A stretch of DNA of 64,000 nt, taken from assembly GCF_036237315.1 (NCBI RefSeq), contig NZ_CP108356.1, positions 7,569,501 to 7,633,500 of the forward strand. Direction: 5' to 3'. The DNA is from Streptomyces sp. NBC_01351 (GTDB lineage Bacteria; Actinomycetota; Actinomycetes; Streptomycetales; Streptomycetaceae). Each line of letters opens with the position of its first letter. Position 1 is the first letter of the stretch. This document shows, one piece after another, positions 1 to 8,619 of the stretch. Both the position numbers and the translations under genes were made by a program. The notes under the pieces are model-generated. The model made no database searches. It saw only the letters and a list, made by a program, of their open reading frames with translations, and was not told the DNA's origin.

Positions 1-2288
1 CAGGAGCCGAAGAACTCCAGGAGCAGGGGGGCGGGGGAGCGGTCGGTGCTCTCCCGGACCGTGCGGGCCGCCAGTATGGACCAGGCGATTCCAGGGAGCC
101 CGCCGAACGGCGCCGAGTCCAGGCCGCGCGCCCGGGACCAGGCCTTCACGCGGCGGGCGAGGTGGGTGAACGCCTCGTGCTCCGCGCCCACGAAGCCCCG
201 TACCGCATCGGCGTCGCTCACCGAGCTCAGCGCGACGGCCGCGGCCTCGCCCAGTTCCGCGCGCCGCGCCACCGCGTGCGCGGGGTCGTGCGAGCCGGTG
301 GCGACGGCCACCAGGTCCACGTCCAGCGCCCCGACGCGGAACCGCAGCCCCGGCACGCGAGCACCGGTCACCTCGCGCAGGCGGCGGGCCTCCGGCAGCG
401 CTGCGGCCACCCGCTGTCGTAGCTCGGCGGGGTCGGCCGTGCCCGGCAGGGCCGCCACCAGGTCCAGGTCCGCCTCCGGCAGCGCGCAGCCCATCCGCCG
501 GGATCCGGCGATGTGGAGCTGTGTGGTGCTGCCGAGGGCTGTTCGTAGGCGTGCCGTCACCGACTCGGCGTGGTCGTCGGGGGGCGTCGGGCCAGATGCC
601 TCGTGCTTCGGTTCCGGCATCCGGTGGACCTTGCCGGTCCCGAGCGCCACGGTGGCCCGTACCTCCATCGGCCCGTCCCCGCGGCGCGAGAGCACGGCCA
701 GCTCCCCGACCCGCGCGGACAGCCCGCCGCCGATCCGGGCGGCGAACTCCGCGGCGGCCCGCCGGGGATCCCGGCTGCGGCCCAGTGTCAGGTGCGGGGT
801 GTAGCCCTCGGCGCGGCCCCGGCAGCCCGGGAAGCGGTCGCTCAGGGCTCGGTGGAGTTCCTGCCACGGTGCGTCACCGGCCGCCGAGGGGTCCAGCCAG
901 AGCGTGGCCTCCTCGCGGTGTCCGAACTCGTACACGCCCTCCAGTCGGGCGTCGAACGGCTGGGTCCTGGTTGCCACTTCCGCCAGCAGGGGGAGGGCCT
1001 CGGTGAAGGAGGACTCCGGGACGAAGCCGAAGAGCAGGTTCACGTGTGCGGGCCAGCGCGTGGATCGTGGGTCGTGCTGGGTTCGCAATTCGTTTATGGA
1101 AGCGGGTAGTTGTGGTGGAAGCCAGGCTACTGCCGTGCGTGCTGTCGCCGGGACGTCGAGGCCGGTGTCCGCCGTTCCGAACTCCAGTGTCGCCTCCACC
1201 CCGTAGTGGTCGGAGGCGAACAGGCCTTCCGGGTCCGGAGTGTTGCCGCGCAGGGCCGCCCGCGTCACCCGGGCCCCGGCCGGTCGCAGCAGGATCCGGT
1301 CCAGGCGGGACGACCGCCCGGTCAGGGAGCCGACGGCGGCCAGGGGATTGGCCGTCGGATCGAAGGTCGGGGTGTCGTCGGCGGCGCCGTGTACGTCGTT
1401 CCATGCGTCCCGCATGCCGAGCGCGGCCGCGGGTCCCTCGGCGCCGGAGCGCCCGTCGTTGAAGTCGCCCAGCAGTGCCACGCCCGCGTCGATGCCACCC
1501 AACCCCTCGGCCAGCCGGGCCAGTTCGGCCTCCCGTCGGAGGTCCCCGCCTTCGGTGTGGTCGCTGGTCAGGTGGGTGGCGGCGACGACCAGCGGGCCGC
1601 CGGCGGTGTCCACCGTGACCGCCGCGACGCCCTTGTGCGGGCGGAGCATGTGCAGGCCGGCCTCTCGCACCGGCAGTCGGCTGAGCAGCAGAAGCCCGCA
1701 CTCGGCGACGTCCCGGCCGCGCGGATCCGTACCGACGGTGTACCCGGCGCGCACCCAGTCAGCGGCGAGCAGCATGTCCAGCAGCCGGGGCTCGACCTCC
1801 TGGAGGGCGATGACATCGGCATCGGCGGCCGCCAGCTCGGCCAGCAGGAGCGGCCTGCGCCGGGCCGTGTCGATGCGCGGGGCGTCGTAGCGGTCCCAGA
1901 GGGTGTTCCAGGTGAGCAGCCGTACGACGGCGGGGGAGTCCGCCGCGCTCCGGGCCTCGGCCGGTCGCCAGGCGCCGCCGTCCGCGGGGTCCCACGCGTG
2001 CGGGGTGCGAGCGGTGAAGAACGGCGCCCGCAGCAGGCGCGGATCGCGGACCCGGCCCGCCCCGGTCAGGTCGATCCGGTCCACGCCGGAGGCCCGGTCC
2101 CACACCAGCTCGCCGTCCGCCTCGACGAACAGCACCCGGTGCCACGGGATGTCCCCGCCGGGCACGAAGGACGGCAGCGGGACCCGCTTCGGCGCGGCCC
2201 CGCGCTGGAGCAGCCCGAGCACGAAGCGTGCCGGGTCGAACCGGGGGTCCCAGCGGACCTGGTGGTACAGCTGCTCGCTGGTGCGCAT
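1..2288 (-). CDS. RNA-repair multidomain protein: MJ1316/DUF504 + EEP + 2H phosphoesterase + poly(A) polymerase (C-terminus cut by window)
   Basis: The frame is open from the ATG at 2288 to the left edge: 762 residues are visible and no stop is reached. Residues 1-75 match the MJ1316 RNA cyclic-end recognition domain (VRWDPRFD, IPWHRV, ELVWDR). Residues 122-370 are an endonuclease/exonuclease/phosphatase domain with LLTWN (N128), ALQEVE (E164), LLGDFND (D275) and the closing SDH (359-361). Residues 380-555 are a 2'-5' RNA ligase-like 2H domain with motifs HVN (415) and HLT (499). From about 575 comes a nucleotidyltransferase with GS (595-596), acidic pairs D607/D609 and D656/D658, and the start of a PAP central domain. 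This combination is known in predicted RNA-repair systems (Burroughs and Aravind). The start codon overlaps the stop of the upstream RNA ligase gene by one base (TGATG), so the two are translationally coupled. Likely role: end-healing and tailing of damaged RNA; substrate unknown. Confidence 0.85.
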   Translation of the reverse strand, partial: MRTSEQLYHQVRWDPRFDPARFVLGLLQRGAAPKRVPLPSFVPGGDIPWHRVLFVEADGELVWDRASGVDRIDLTGAGRVRDPRLLRAPFFTARTPHAWDPADGGAWRPAEARSAADSPAVVRLLTWNTLWDRYDAPRIDTARRRPLLLAELAAADADVIALQEVEPRLLDMLLAADWVRAGYTVGTDPRGRDVAECGLLLLSRLPVREAGLHMLRPHKGVAAVTVDTAGGPLVVAATHLTSDHTEGGDLRREAELARLAEGLGGIDAGVALLGDFNDGRSGAEGPAAALGMRDAWNDVHGAADDTPTFDPTANPLAAVGSLTGRSSRLDRILLRPAGARVTRAALRGNTPDPEGLFASDHYGVEATLEFGTADTGLDVPATARTAVAWLPPQLPASINELRTQHDPRSTRWPAHVNLLFGFVPESSFTEALPLLAEVATRTQPFDARLEGVYEFGHREEATLWLDPSAAGDAPWQELHRALSDRFPGCRGRAEGYTPHLTLGRSRDPRRAAAEFAARIGGGLSARVGELAVLSRRGDGPMEVRATVALGTGKVHRMPEPKHEASGPTPPDDHAESVTARLRTALGSTTQLHIAGSRRMGCALPEADLDLVAALPGTADPAELRQRVAAALPEARRLREVTGARVPGLRFRVGALDVDLVAVATGSHDPAHAVARRAELGEAAAVALSSVSDADAVRGFVGAEHEAFTHLARRVKAWSRARGLDSAPFGGLPGIAWSILAARTVRESTDRSPAPLLLEFFGS

Positions 2289-4030
2289 CAGAGGTTCCCG
2301 CCCTTTTCGTGCGGCGCTGCGGCCAGGCCGCCGGCCGTGTCGGTGACGCTGCCGGTCGCGTCGATGTACCACGTACGGTGCGCCTGACCGGGATACGGCG
2401 GGCTGAACCGGTGCAGCTGCGAGGTCAGCACCTGCTCCGGCACCGGATGCGGGCGCACGGAGTTGCGGCGCAGCAGCTCCTCTTCGTCGACGAGGAGGAC
2501 GGCATGCGTGACCAGTGCGTCCCGGCGCCGGGCGACCGAACCGGCCAGTCCCCGCTGCTGGTCGGTGAGCGAGGTGGCGTCCCAGACCACGGTGCCGCCG
2601 CGGGCCAGCGCGGCGTCGAGCCGGTCCAGGCCCTCGCTCAGCACCTCCGCGTTGGCCCGCTGGTCGGAGCGGGAACCCCGGGCGGTGCGCAGGTCGTCAA
2701 GGCTGACGTAGGTGTCCACGCCCGGCAGGGCGCGGCCGAAGGTGCTCTTCCCGCTGCCCGAGGGGCCGCAGAGCTGTACCAGGCGGGGGAACGTTCCGTC
2801 GCGCCACTGCCACGTCGCGGCGACCGTCTCCTCGACGCCCGCCCCGCTGATCCGGCCCTGCCCGAACGCGCGCCGTGCCTCCGCCCAGCACCGGTCGGCC
2901 GCTTCCGCGCCCAGCCCGGCGAGGGCCTCCCGCAGCCCGGCGCGCAAGTCCCCCAGCGGGTCCGGGCCGAGCAGCCCGGCTTCCTCGGCGCACAGCGCGG
3001 ACCACTCCACGCACTCCCGGGCCTCCGCCCCCTCGGCCGACACCCCGGCGAGCGCGTGCAGCACCCCGAGATCGGCCGCGGCGGCCATCCGGACCAGCCC
3101 GGCCCGCCGTTCCGCGTCCGGGAACGGCCGCTGGAGGTACGGGTACAGCCCCACCAGGTCGGCCACCTGCCGGGCGAGACGCATCCCGAGGGGCCCCGCG
3201 GCGAGCCGCGCCATGATCCGGGCCCGCGGCTCCCGGCGCAGTACGGCGGCCAGCACGCCGGCCAGCCGCTCGTCCCCGGTCCGCCCCAACCCGTCCAGGC
3301 GGGCGGCCACTTCGGCGACCTCGGCACTCTCCGGAGCCGCGGTCATCCCGGCGGCCGCGCAGAGCCCCGCCACGTCTGCCGCGGCCCCCGAGCGCACCGC
3401 CCACAACGGGGCCGCCGGACCCAGCCCGTTCGGCACCACCTGCGCGAACATCCAGTGCGTATCCGTCTGTACGTGGCCGCCCCGCACCCACTTGGCCACG
3501 CACCGCCCGAAGTCCGCGAGGTCGAAACCCTCGGCCGTCCGTACGACGTACCCCTCCTGCCGGGCGGTGTCGAGGCGCAGCTTCCGCAGCGCCCGCTCGT
3601 CGAAGACGCCCCGCCAGAGCACGCGAGGAGTCGGCACGCCCAGGCCCCGCAGGAACCGTACGGTCCGGTCCCAGTCCAGGCAGCGCTCGCCGTCCCACAC
3701 CGAGAACCCGTAGAACCAGCTGTCGAGGTCCTCGTACGGGATCGAGTGCCGGGCGTACAGATTCTCCCCGCACACCCGCCGTCCGTCCGGGATCCCGGCG
3801 CCGATCCGGCCCTGGAGGCCCTTGACCCAGGCCCGTGAGGGATGGTGCGCCGAGTCGAGCGATCGGGCGTGCAGACCGTCCGCGTACAGGGTGGTGTTCT
3901 CCCCGTCGAGCTTCTCGGTCACCACGACCTCGCGCCCGGCCAGCCCCGCGAGCCCGGAGGCCCGGACGTCGTCCGCCGCCGCCCCGGGGGACCAGGGCAG
4001 ATGGGGCGTACGGGGGTAGTGGGTGCGCAT
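2288..4030 (-). CDS. RNA ligase fused to a P-loop polynucleotide kinase
   Basis: About 580 residues. The N-terminal half is a T4 Rnl-type nucleotidyltransferase with active-site motif EKLDGEN (K40 would be adenylylated) and later motifs consistent with the fold (FYGFSVWD, EGYVVRT, VAKWV). The C-terminal part (from about 415) is an AAA/kinase domain with Walker A GPSGSGKST at 422-430 and VVWDATS, as in Pnkp-like 5'-OH RNA kinases. Such ligase-kinase fusions seal RNA after 3'-end healing. I chose ATG 4030 because AGGAG lies 7 nt upstream; a longer in-frame ATG at 4090 has no good ribosome site. It is the first gene of a two-gene operon with the MJ1316/EEP/2H/PAP protein. Family assignment is firm; the natural RNA target cannot be read from sequence. 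Confidence 0.85.
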   Translation of the reverse strand: MRTHYPRTPHLPWSPGAAADDVRASGLAGLAGREVVVTEKLDGENTTLYADGLHARSLDSAHHPSRAWVKGLQGRIGAGIPDGRRVCGENLYARHSIPYEDLDSWFYGFSVWDGERCLDWDRTVRFLRGLGVPTPRVLWRGVFDERALRKLRLDTARQEGYVVRTAEGFDLADFGRCVAKWVRGGHVQTDTHWMFAQVVPNGLGPAAPLWAVRSGAAADVAGLCAAAGMTAAPESAEVAEVAARLDGLGRTGDERLAGVLAAVLRREPRARIMARLAAGPLGMRLARQVADLVGLYPYLQRPFPDAERRAGLVRMAAAADLGVLHALAGVSAEGAEARECVEWSALCAEEAGLLGPDPLGDLRAGLREALAGLGAEAADRCWAEARRAFGQGRISGAGVEETVAATWQWRDGTFPRLVQLCGPSGSGKSTFGRALPGVDTYVSLDDLRTARGSRSDQRANAEVLSEGLDRLDAALARGGTVVWDATSLTDQQRGLAGSVARRRDALVTHAVLLVDEEELLRRNSVRPHPVPEQVLTSQLHRFSPPYPGQAHRTWYIDATGSVTDTAGGLAAAPHEKGGNL

Positions 4031-4102
4031 GATCCGCTCCTGCTCGACGACACGGTGCCTCGTCACTGTAGGTATCCGGAGCGGCCCCATCCATCGAATA
4101 AC

Positions 4103-4642
4103 TCAGGGACGACGGCCCGACCAGGCCACCAGCCGGTGGAGGGGGGACGCGTCCGCCGGCACCGGGACCACCTCGGCGAACGGGACCCGGCCCCCACGGG
4201 TTTCGGCCGGAAGCGTCCGGCGCGGCACCTCGACCAGCCGCTCCAGCACGCCGGTGTCCCAGTCCGGGCGCTGCCCGGTCGCGGTGGCCAGGTCCCAGGT
4301 GTGCAGGGTCAGTTCGCTGGTGTAGACGGACGCGGCGACCGCCCCTGGCAGGACGCCGATCGGCAGCCGCAGGTCGCGGCCCAGCACGCCCGGATCCGCC
4401 CACACTCCCGCCGCCTCGTCGGCGGCCGGACCCCAGGCGGCCGCCCATGCGCCGTCCGGGAGCTCGTCGGCGAAGGAGGTGACGCTGAACGGGTCCTCGC
4501 CCCGCCCGATCACGGAGATCCGCCGCAGCACACCGACGAGGTGGCTCGACAGCCGACGCACGTCGAACTCCGTGCAAGGGGTGGGGGCGTCGTCCCGGCT
4601 GGTGGCCACCCTGCTCTTCCTCCAGGAACGGGGACGTGTCAC
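4103..4642 (-). CDS. TIGR03086-type metal-binding (mycothiol-dependent isomerase/DinB-like) protein, short N-terminus
   Basis: The 179-residue product carries the family hallmark DAPTPCTEFDVRRL followed by HLVGV, then VYTSELTLHTWDLA, whose His and acidic residues are typical metal ligands of the maleylpyruvate-isomerase/DinB fold. Family members usually have 20-30 more residues before the PTPC motif; here the 5' end runs into the divergent WYL gene, which it overlaps by roughly 30-60 bp. A GTG at 4609 preceded by GGAGG is an alternative start that would shorten the protein further. Function beyond metal-dependent thiol chemistry is unknown. Confidence 0.7.
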   Translation of the reverse strand: MTRPRSWRKSRVATSRDDAPTPCTEFDVRRLSSHLVGVLRRISVIGRGEDPFSVTSFADELPDGAWAAAWGPAADEAAGVWADPGVLGRDLRLPIGVLPGAVAASVYTSELTLHTWDLATATGQRPDWDTGVLERLVEVPRRTLPAETRGGRVPFAEVVPVPADASPLHRLVAWSGRRP

Positions 4643-5552
4643 CGTCGCCGAGGTGGCCGCGGAGCTCGAGGTGTCGCAGCGGACGGCACGGCGCGACCTG
4701 GAGGCACTGGCCGCGGCGGGAACCCCCGTCTACTCACAGCGGGGACGCGGTGGCGGCTGGTCCCTGGTGGGCAGGGCCCGTACGAATCCGACGGGCCTGA
4801 CCGCCGACAAGATCCGGGCGCTGTTCCTCGCCACCGGCCCACTCGCCACCACTCCCGAACTGCGCACCGCCCTGCGCAAACTGGTCCGGGCCCTGCCCGC
4901 CACTCTCCGCGGCGACGCCGAGGCCGCCTCCCGGGCCGCCACCGTCGACGGGACGGACTGGACGCGCACCCCCGTCACGGCTGCCACCCCGCACCGCTCG
5001 GCGCTCCAGCGGGCCGCAGTGGACGGGGAGCCGATCAGGCTCGGGTACGCGGGCGTGGGCAAACCAGCCGGCGTCCGCGTGGTCGACCCGCTCGGGCTCG
5101 TGGCCAAGGCGGGCATCGAATACCTGGTCGCCGGTACGGACGACGGGCTGCGGACCTTCCGCCTCGGCCGGGTGACATCGGTCGAACCGACCGGCGAACC
5201 GGCCCGCCGGCCACCGGACTTCGACCTCGCCACCGCCTGGCGGGAGCCGGCCGGAGCGATGGAGGACCGCCTGTACGCGGTGACGGCCCGGGCCTGGATC
5301 GACCCGGCCGCGCTACCCCGGCCGGCCCGGCTCTCCGGCGGCCGGCTGCGCATCGGCGACCCGCTGCCCGACGGCTGGACCGAGATCTGGATCGACGGCC
5401 CGGCACCGAGGGCGCTGGCCGCCCACCTGTCGGGGCTGGGCAACCGCGTGGAGGTACTGGACCCGCCGGAGGTACGGGAGTGGCCGGCCCGAGTCGGCGC
5501 CGAACTCCTCGGGCTGTACGGGCCCCGGCCTGATCCGAAGGAGCCGGCCTAG
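4581..5552 (+). CDS. YafY/PafC-type HTH-WYL transcriptional regulator
   Basis: The N-terminal HTH_11 domain reads SSRLVATLLFLQERGR then VTVAEVAAELEVSQRTARRD, the standard DeoR-like recognition helix. A central WYL region (IRLGYAG, RVVDPLGLVAKAG, YLVAG, FRLGRVTSVE) and a C-terminal WCX extension follow. GTG 4581 gives the usual start two residues before the SSRLV motif; the frame is open to GTG 4479. It is divergent from and overlaps the TIGR03086 gene, so it probably controls that gene and itself; the ligand is unknown. Its TAG stop lies inside a CTAG that also supplies the stop of the convergent lipoprotein gene, so the two genes overlap by 4 bp. Confidence 0.85.
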   Translation: MGASSRLVATLLFLQERGRVTVAEVAAELEVSQRTARRDLEALAAAGTPVYSQRGRGGGWSLVGRARTNPTGLTADKIRALFLATGPLATTPELRTALRKLVRALPATLRGDAEAASRAATVDGTDWTRTPVTAATPHRSALQRAAVDGEPIRLGYAGVGKPAGVRVVDPLGLVAKAGIEYLVAGTDDGLRTFRLGRVTSVEPTGEPARRPPDFDLATAWREPAGAMEDRLYAVTARAWIDPAALPRPARLSGGRLRIGDPLPDGWTEIWIDGPAPRALAAHLSGLGNRVEVLDPPEVREWPARVGAELLGLYGPRPDPKEPA

Positions 5553-5995
5553 CGGCACAGGGCCACGATGTCCGGCGAGACCGTGCCCTTGGCCGCTGCG
5601 CACAGCGGGGCCATGTCGTAAGTCCGCCGGGGCGCGGGCCGTGCCTTCGCGGGGGCGGGCTTCCGCGCGCGGGGCTTCGCGGGAGCGGGCTTCGCGGGCT
5701 TCGCCGGCCTCTGGGCCTTCACTCGCTTCGGTCGGGTGGCGGCCGATGCCGGACCCCGCTCGGGCGCGGGCGCTTGTACGGGCATCGGAGCCGGGGGAGC
5801 GGACTCGGACTCCGGAGCCTGAGGCAGGGTCCCCAACGGCAGCGCGGGCACGGGCGGTTGCTGGGAGGCGTGGGTTCGGGCCGCCGCGGGCGCCAGGTGC
5901 GGCGGTTCCGGCGGAGCGGTGGGGTGCACGGTCACGCACCCGGTGGCGACGACGAGCGCGGCAAGGGTCAGGGGCAGGGCCCGGCGCAGCTGCAT
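5549..5995 (-). CDS. Small secreted lipoprotein, Pro/Ala/Lys-rich
   Basis: ATG 5995 gives 148 residues beginning MQLRRALPLTLAALVV, then a lipobox ATGC, so Cys20 should be lipidated. The middle is a disordered Pro/Ala/Lys/Arg-rich segment (repeated KPAPAK-like units). It ends in a short conserved-looking tail with two cysteines (PLCAAAKGTVSPDIVALCR), a pattern seen in small actinobacterial envelope lipoproteins. The longer frame to 6172 runs into the neighbouring remnant and is not needed. Function unknown; the basic linker suggests contact with anionic cell-wall polymers, which is inference. Confidence 0.6.
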   Translation of the reverse strand: MQLRRALPLTLAALVVATGCVTVHPTAPPEPPHLAPAAARTHASQQPPVPALPLGTLPQAPESESAPPAPMPVQAPAPERGPASAATRPKRVKAQRPAKPAKPAPAKPRARKPAPAKARPAPRRTYDMAPLCAAAKGTVSPDIVALCR

Positions 5996-6036
5996 CCGCC
6001 CACCCTGCCGTATCGGCCTCGCCGAAGCCGAACCCG

Positions 6037-6311
6037 TCACCCGTACGAGTGCGCCGGTCCGCGGCTCTCGGACACCGCCGGGCCGAGCTCCCGGTCCAGG
6101 ACCTGCAGGGCCTCGGCCCGGCTCATCCCGCCTATGTAGACACCGCGCACCTTCGTGCCGGGGCGACATCATCTCCGGCCAGGAGCGGCCCGGCGGCGTA
6201 CAGCCCGCCGAAGCCGAGGACCGCCGCGCCGCCGGCCATGCCCACGAGACCCGGCACGGACCACCGCTTTCCGGTGTTCCGCCGGGTGCCCGCGTGGGCG
6301 GCGCGTCGCAT
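6037..6311 (-). pseudogene. Frameshifted N-terminal remnant of a VanW/PG_binding_4-like membrane protein
   Basis: From ATG 6311 the frame reads a basic N-terminus, a transmembrane helix (VPGLVGMAGGAAVLGFGG) and LLAGDDVAP, then becomes unrelated and stops at 6132. Adding one base in the CCCCGGC run near 6160 restores GTKVRGVYIGGMSRAEAL, the signature start of VanW/peptidoglycan-binding (PF12229-type) proteins. The restored frame stops after about 30 more residues at 6037, where a full protein would have several hundred. It therefore looks like a decayed, truncated copy. The single-base shift could be a sequencing error, but the early stop would remain. Confidence 0.55.
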
Positions 6312-6538
6312 GTCGGTCTCTCCTCGGTCCGGATACGTGGTCGGACCGGTGGTTTTCACGCCGCCAATCCGCCCGAGAACCGTACCAAGATCTACATAAT
6401 TAGGTAATAAGGAGGCATGGGAGGTATCGCAAAGGTAAAGCGGATGCGGTCGGGTGGCGGTCCCGGGGCCGCCGTAACCGGGGGGCGGCACCCGCTGTTG
6501 CACAGCCCGGCGGGCCACCCACGGTGAACGGAGTTCCG

Positions 6539-7627
6539 ATGTCGCAGGCGTCGCAGGTGTCGCAGCAGACCGGTGAGACGCGGGGGCAGGCCGAGACGCA
6601 GGACGAGACGCAGGACGAGACGCAGGCGCAGGCCGAGGGGCAGGGCCGGCCGGGCACCTGGATGACCCCCGCCGCGTACGGGGCCTCGCGCGCCGCCGTG
6701 TGGACCGCGGCCGTCGTCCTCGTCACCGACACCGACGGCCGGGTCCTCGTCCAGAGCGTCGACTACCGGGCCGACCGGCTGCTGCCCGGCGGAGCCGTGG
6801 ACGCCGGGGAGTCGCCCTCCGCGGCGGCGGCCCGCGAGATGTGGGAGGAGCTCGGCGTCGAGGGCCGCTACCCGCGCGGGCTCGCCGTCGACTGGATCCC
6901 CGCCGACACCCCCGGGTTCCCGGCCGAGATGCGGTTCCCCGGGGAGATCCTGCACGTCTACGACGGAGGCACCTGGACCCCGGAGCGGATCGACTCCATC
7001 CGCCTCCCCGCCCAGGAGATCACCGGCATCCACTTCGCCGAACCCTCCGACCTGCCCGCCCTGATGGACGCGGGCGACGCCCGCCGCGCCCTGTCCGCCC
7101 TCCGCGCCCGCGTCAACGGCTCCGGCACCGCCCTGCTGGAGGACGGCCGCCCCACCGCACCCACCGCCCTGGACCGGCTCGGCGTGCTCCGCACCCGCCG
7201 GACCCCGCAGCGCGGCGCCTGGCACCCGGGCCCGGTCCCCGCCCACCTGCCCGTACGGGACCGCTCCGGCTGGCTCTTCGCCCCCGACGGCCGGGTCCTG
7301 CTCCTGGTCGCCCGCGCCACCGGAGCCGTCCACCTCCCGCCGCCGACGACCGCCCCCACCACCGGCGCCGCCCCGCTCGGCTACCGGTACGGCGAAGAGG
7401 GCGCCCACGCCCGCACCACGGCCCGCCTCATCTCCCTCCCCCCGGCGGCGGACCCGGCGTACGCCCGCCTGCTGGCCACCCCCGAACAGGTCCGCGAGCT
7501 GAGCGACTGGGGTCCGGCGGGCGCCCACGAACTGGCCGCGGTCCACACGGCCCGCACCCGCCTGGCCCTCCCCACCCCCACCCGCACCCCACCCACGGAA
7601 CTCCCCGAGGAGGGCGCACGCTGGTGA
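6539..7627 (+). CDS. Tandem NUDIX hydrolase-domain protein
   Basis: Started at ATG 6539, preceded by GGAG at about 7 nt. After a Gln/Glu/Thr-rich N-terminal tail with a DETQDETQ repeat, residues about 45-200 form a NUDIX domain with a complete Nudix box (GGAVDAGES, then REMWEELG). The C-terminal half (RDRSGWLFAPDGRVLLLV onward) resembles a second, degenerate NUDIX fold lacking the REXXEE motif. Only the first domain should be catalytic, hydrolysing a nucleoside diphosphate-linked substrate that cannot be named. The gene appears to be transcribed alone. Confidence 0.8.
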   Translation: MSQASQVSQQTGETRGQAETQDETQDETQAQAEGQGRPGTWMTPAAYGASRAAVWTAAVVLVTDTDGRVLVQSVDYRADRLLPGGAVDAGESPSAAAAREMWEELGVEGRYPRGLAVDWIPADTPGFPAEMRFPGEILHVYDGGTWTPERIDSIRLPAQEITGIHFAEPSDLPALMDAGDARRALSALRARVNGSGTALLEDGRPTAPTALDRLGVLRTRRTPQRGAWHPGPVPAHLPVRDRSGWLFAPDGRVLLLVARATGAVHLPPPTTAPTTGAAPLGYRYGEEGAHARTTARLISLPPAADPAYARLLATPEQVRELSDWGPAGAHELAAVHTARTRLALPTPTRTPPTELPEEGARW

Positions 7628-7808
7628 CCCGAGGAGAGCGTCCCGGACGGCCCGCTCCGGGGCTGGCGCAGCGCCGCGCGGACTGGGCGCGGGATGTGCG
7701 GGGTGGCGATCCACGCGCGCTGAGCGGTGCCCCCCGGGCCCGGGTTCGTGGCACCGCCATGATCGGGAAATCCGCCGTCCGCGGCACGCGGTCCCGCAGC
7801 ATGGGGCC

Positions 7809-8315
7809 ATGAGCGACAGTGCGATCACCTACACCGTGTACATCCAGGCCGATCCCGCCCGGGTCTGGCAGGCCCTCACCGAGCCCGCCTTCACCCGCCG
7901 GTACTGGGGCCTGAGCTTCGAGACCGACTGGGCGGTGGGCTCGCCCATGAACTGGGTCGAGCGCGGGGCCCGCACCAGCGACCCCGAGCAGGTGGTCCTC
8001 GGCTGCGTTCCGGACCGGCTGCTCTCCTACACGTGGCACACCTTCACCCCGCAGTGGGCGGCCTCGGCCGGCATCGGCGAGGCCTTGCGGGCCGAACTGG
8101 CCGACGAGCCGCGCACGAAGGTCACGTACGAGATCGAGCCGGTCGGCGACGCCCTCGCCCGGCTGACCATCCTGCACGAGGGCTTCGCACCGGGCGGCAC
8201 GCTCATCGGCATGTGCGGACGGGCCTGGCCGATGCTCGCGTCGAGCCTCAAGACCCTGCTGGAGACCGGGGCCCCGCTGCCCGAACCGGAGCAGGAGCCC
8301 GGTGACGGCAGCTGA
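7809..8315 (+). CDS. SRPBCC/AHSA1-like START-domain protein
   Basis: The 168-residue protein begins ITYTVYIQADPARVWQAL, the classic first strand and helix of AHSA1/START proteins. It continues with YWGLSFETDWAVGSPM, LSYTWHTF, VTYEIEPVG and the C-terminal long helix region (WPMLASSLKTLLETG). These small helix-grip proteins bind hydrophobic ligands or act as co-chaperones; in actinomycetes they often sit beside ArsR regulators, but none is adjacent here. ATG 7809 lies 180 nt downstream of the NUDIX gene, so it probably has its own promoter. Confidence 0.8.
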   Translation: MSDSAITYTVYIQADPARVWQALTEPAFTRRYWGLSFETDWAVGSPMNWVERGARTSDPEQVVLGCVPDRLLSYTWHTFTPQWAASAGIGEALRAELADEPRTKVTYEIEPVGDALARLTILHEGFAPGGTLIGMCGRAWPMLASSLKTLLETGAPLPEPEQEPGDGS

Positions 8316-8520
8316 CCGACCCGCGCAAGCGGAGGCCTCGGCCGGCGCGACGACGTACGGGTCCGGGCGGCGGGCGCCGCGGTGCTCGTCCTCGGCCGGG
8401 GCGTCACGGGCCGCCGGTCGGCGCCGAGTCCCTCATGCCGGCCCCCGCCCCGGCCGCTAGCGGCACCCTGAACGCGGGCTGCCCCCGGCGGTCGTGTGGA
8501 ATGGGTGCATGGGGAGAGGG

Positions 8521-8619
8521 ATGAAGAAGCGGCGGCCCACCATCGGCATGCCGGAGAGAGTGCTGGTCGTGCCCGTGGCAGACGGCTGGGCGATGTCGAT
8601 CGTCGGCGGCGCCCGATGA
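8521..8619 (+). CDS. Small ORF (32 aa) coupled to the next gene
   Basis: ATG 8521 follows GGGGAGAGGG and encodes 32 residues beginning MKKRRPTIGMPERVLVV. The TGA overlaps the ATG of the next gene (ATGA at 8616-8619), an arrangement expected for a translated leader or a small coupled protein. No family is recognised. An in-frame ATG at 8509 would add four residues. Support is the ribosome site and overlap only. Confidence 0.4.
   Translation: MKKRRPTIGMPERVLVVPVADGWAMSIVGGAR

Noticed and set aside
2228..3838. 536-codon plus-strand frame across the RNA ligase gene
   Set aside because: Composition is Pro/Arg/Gly-biased with no domains; the opposite strand encodes a full ligase-kinase.
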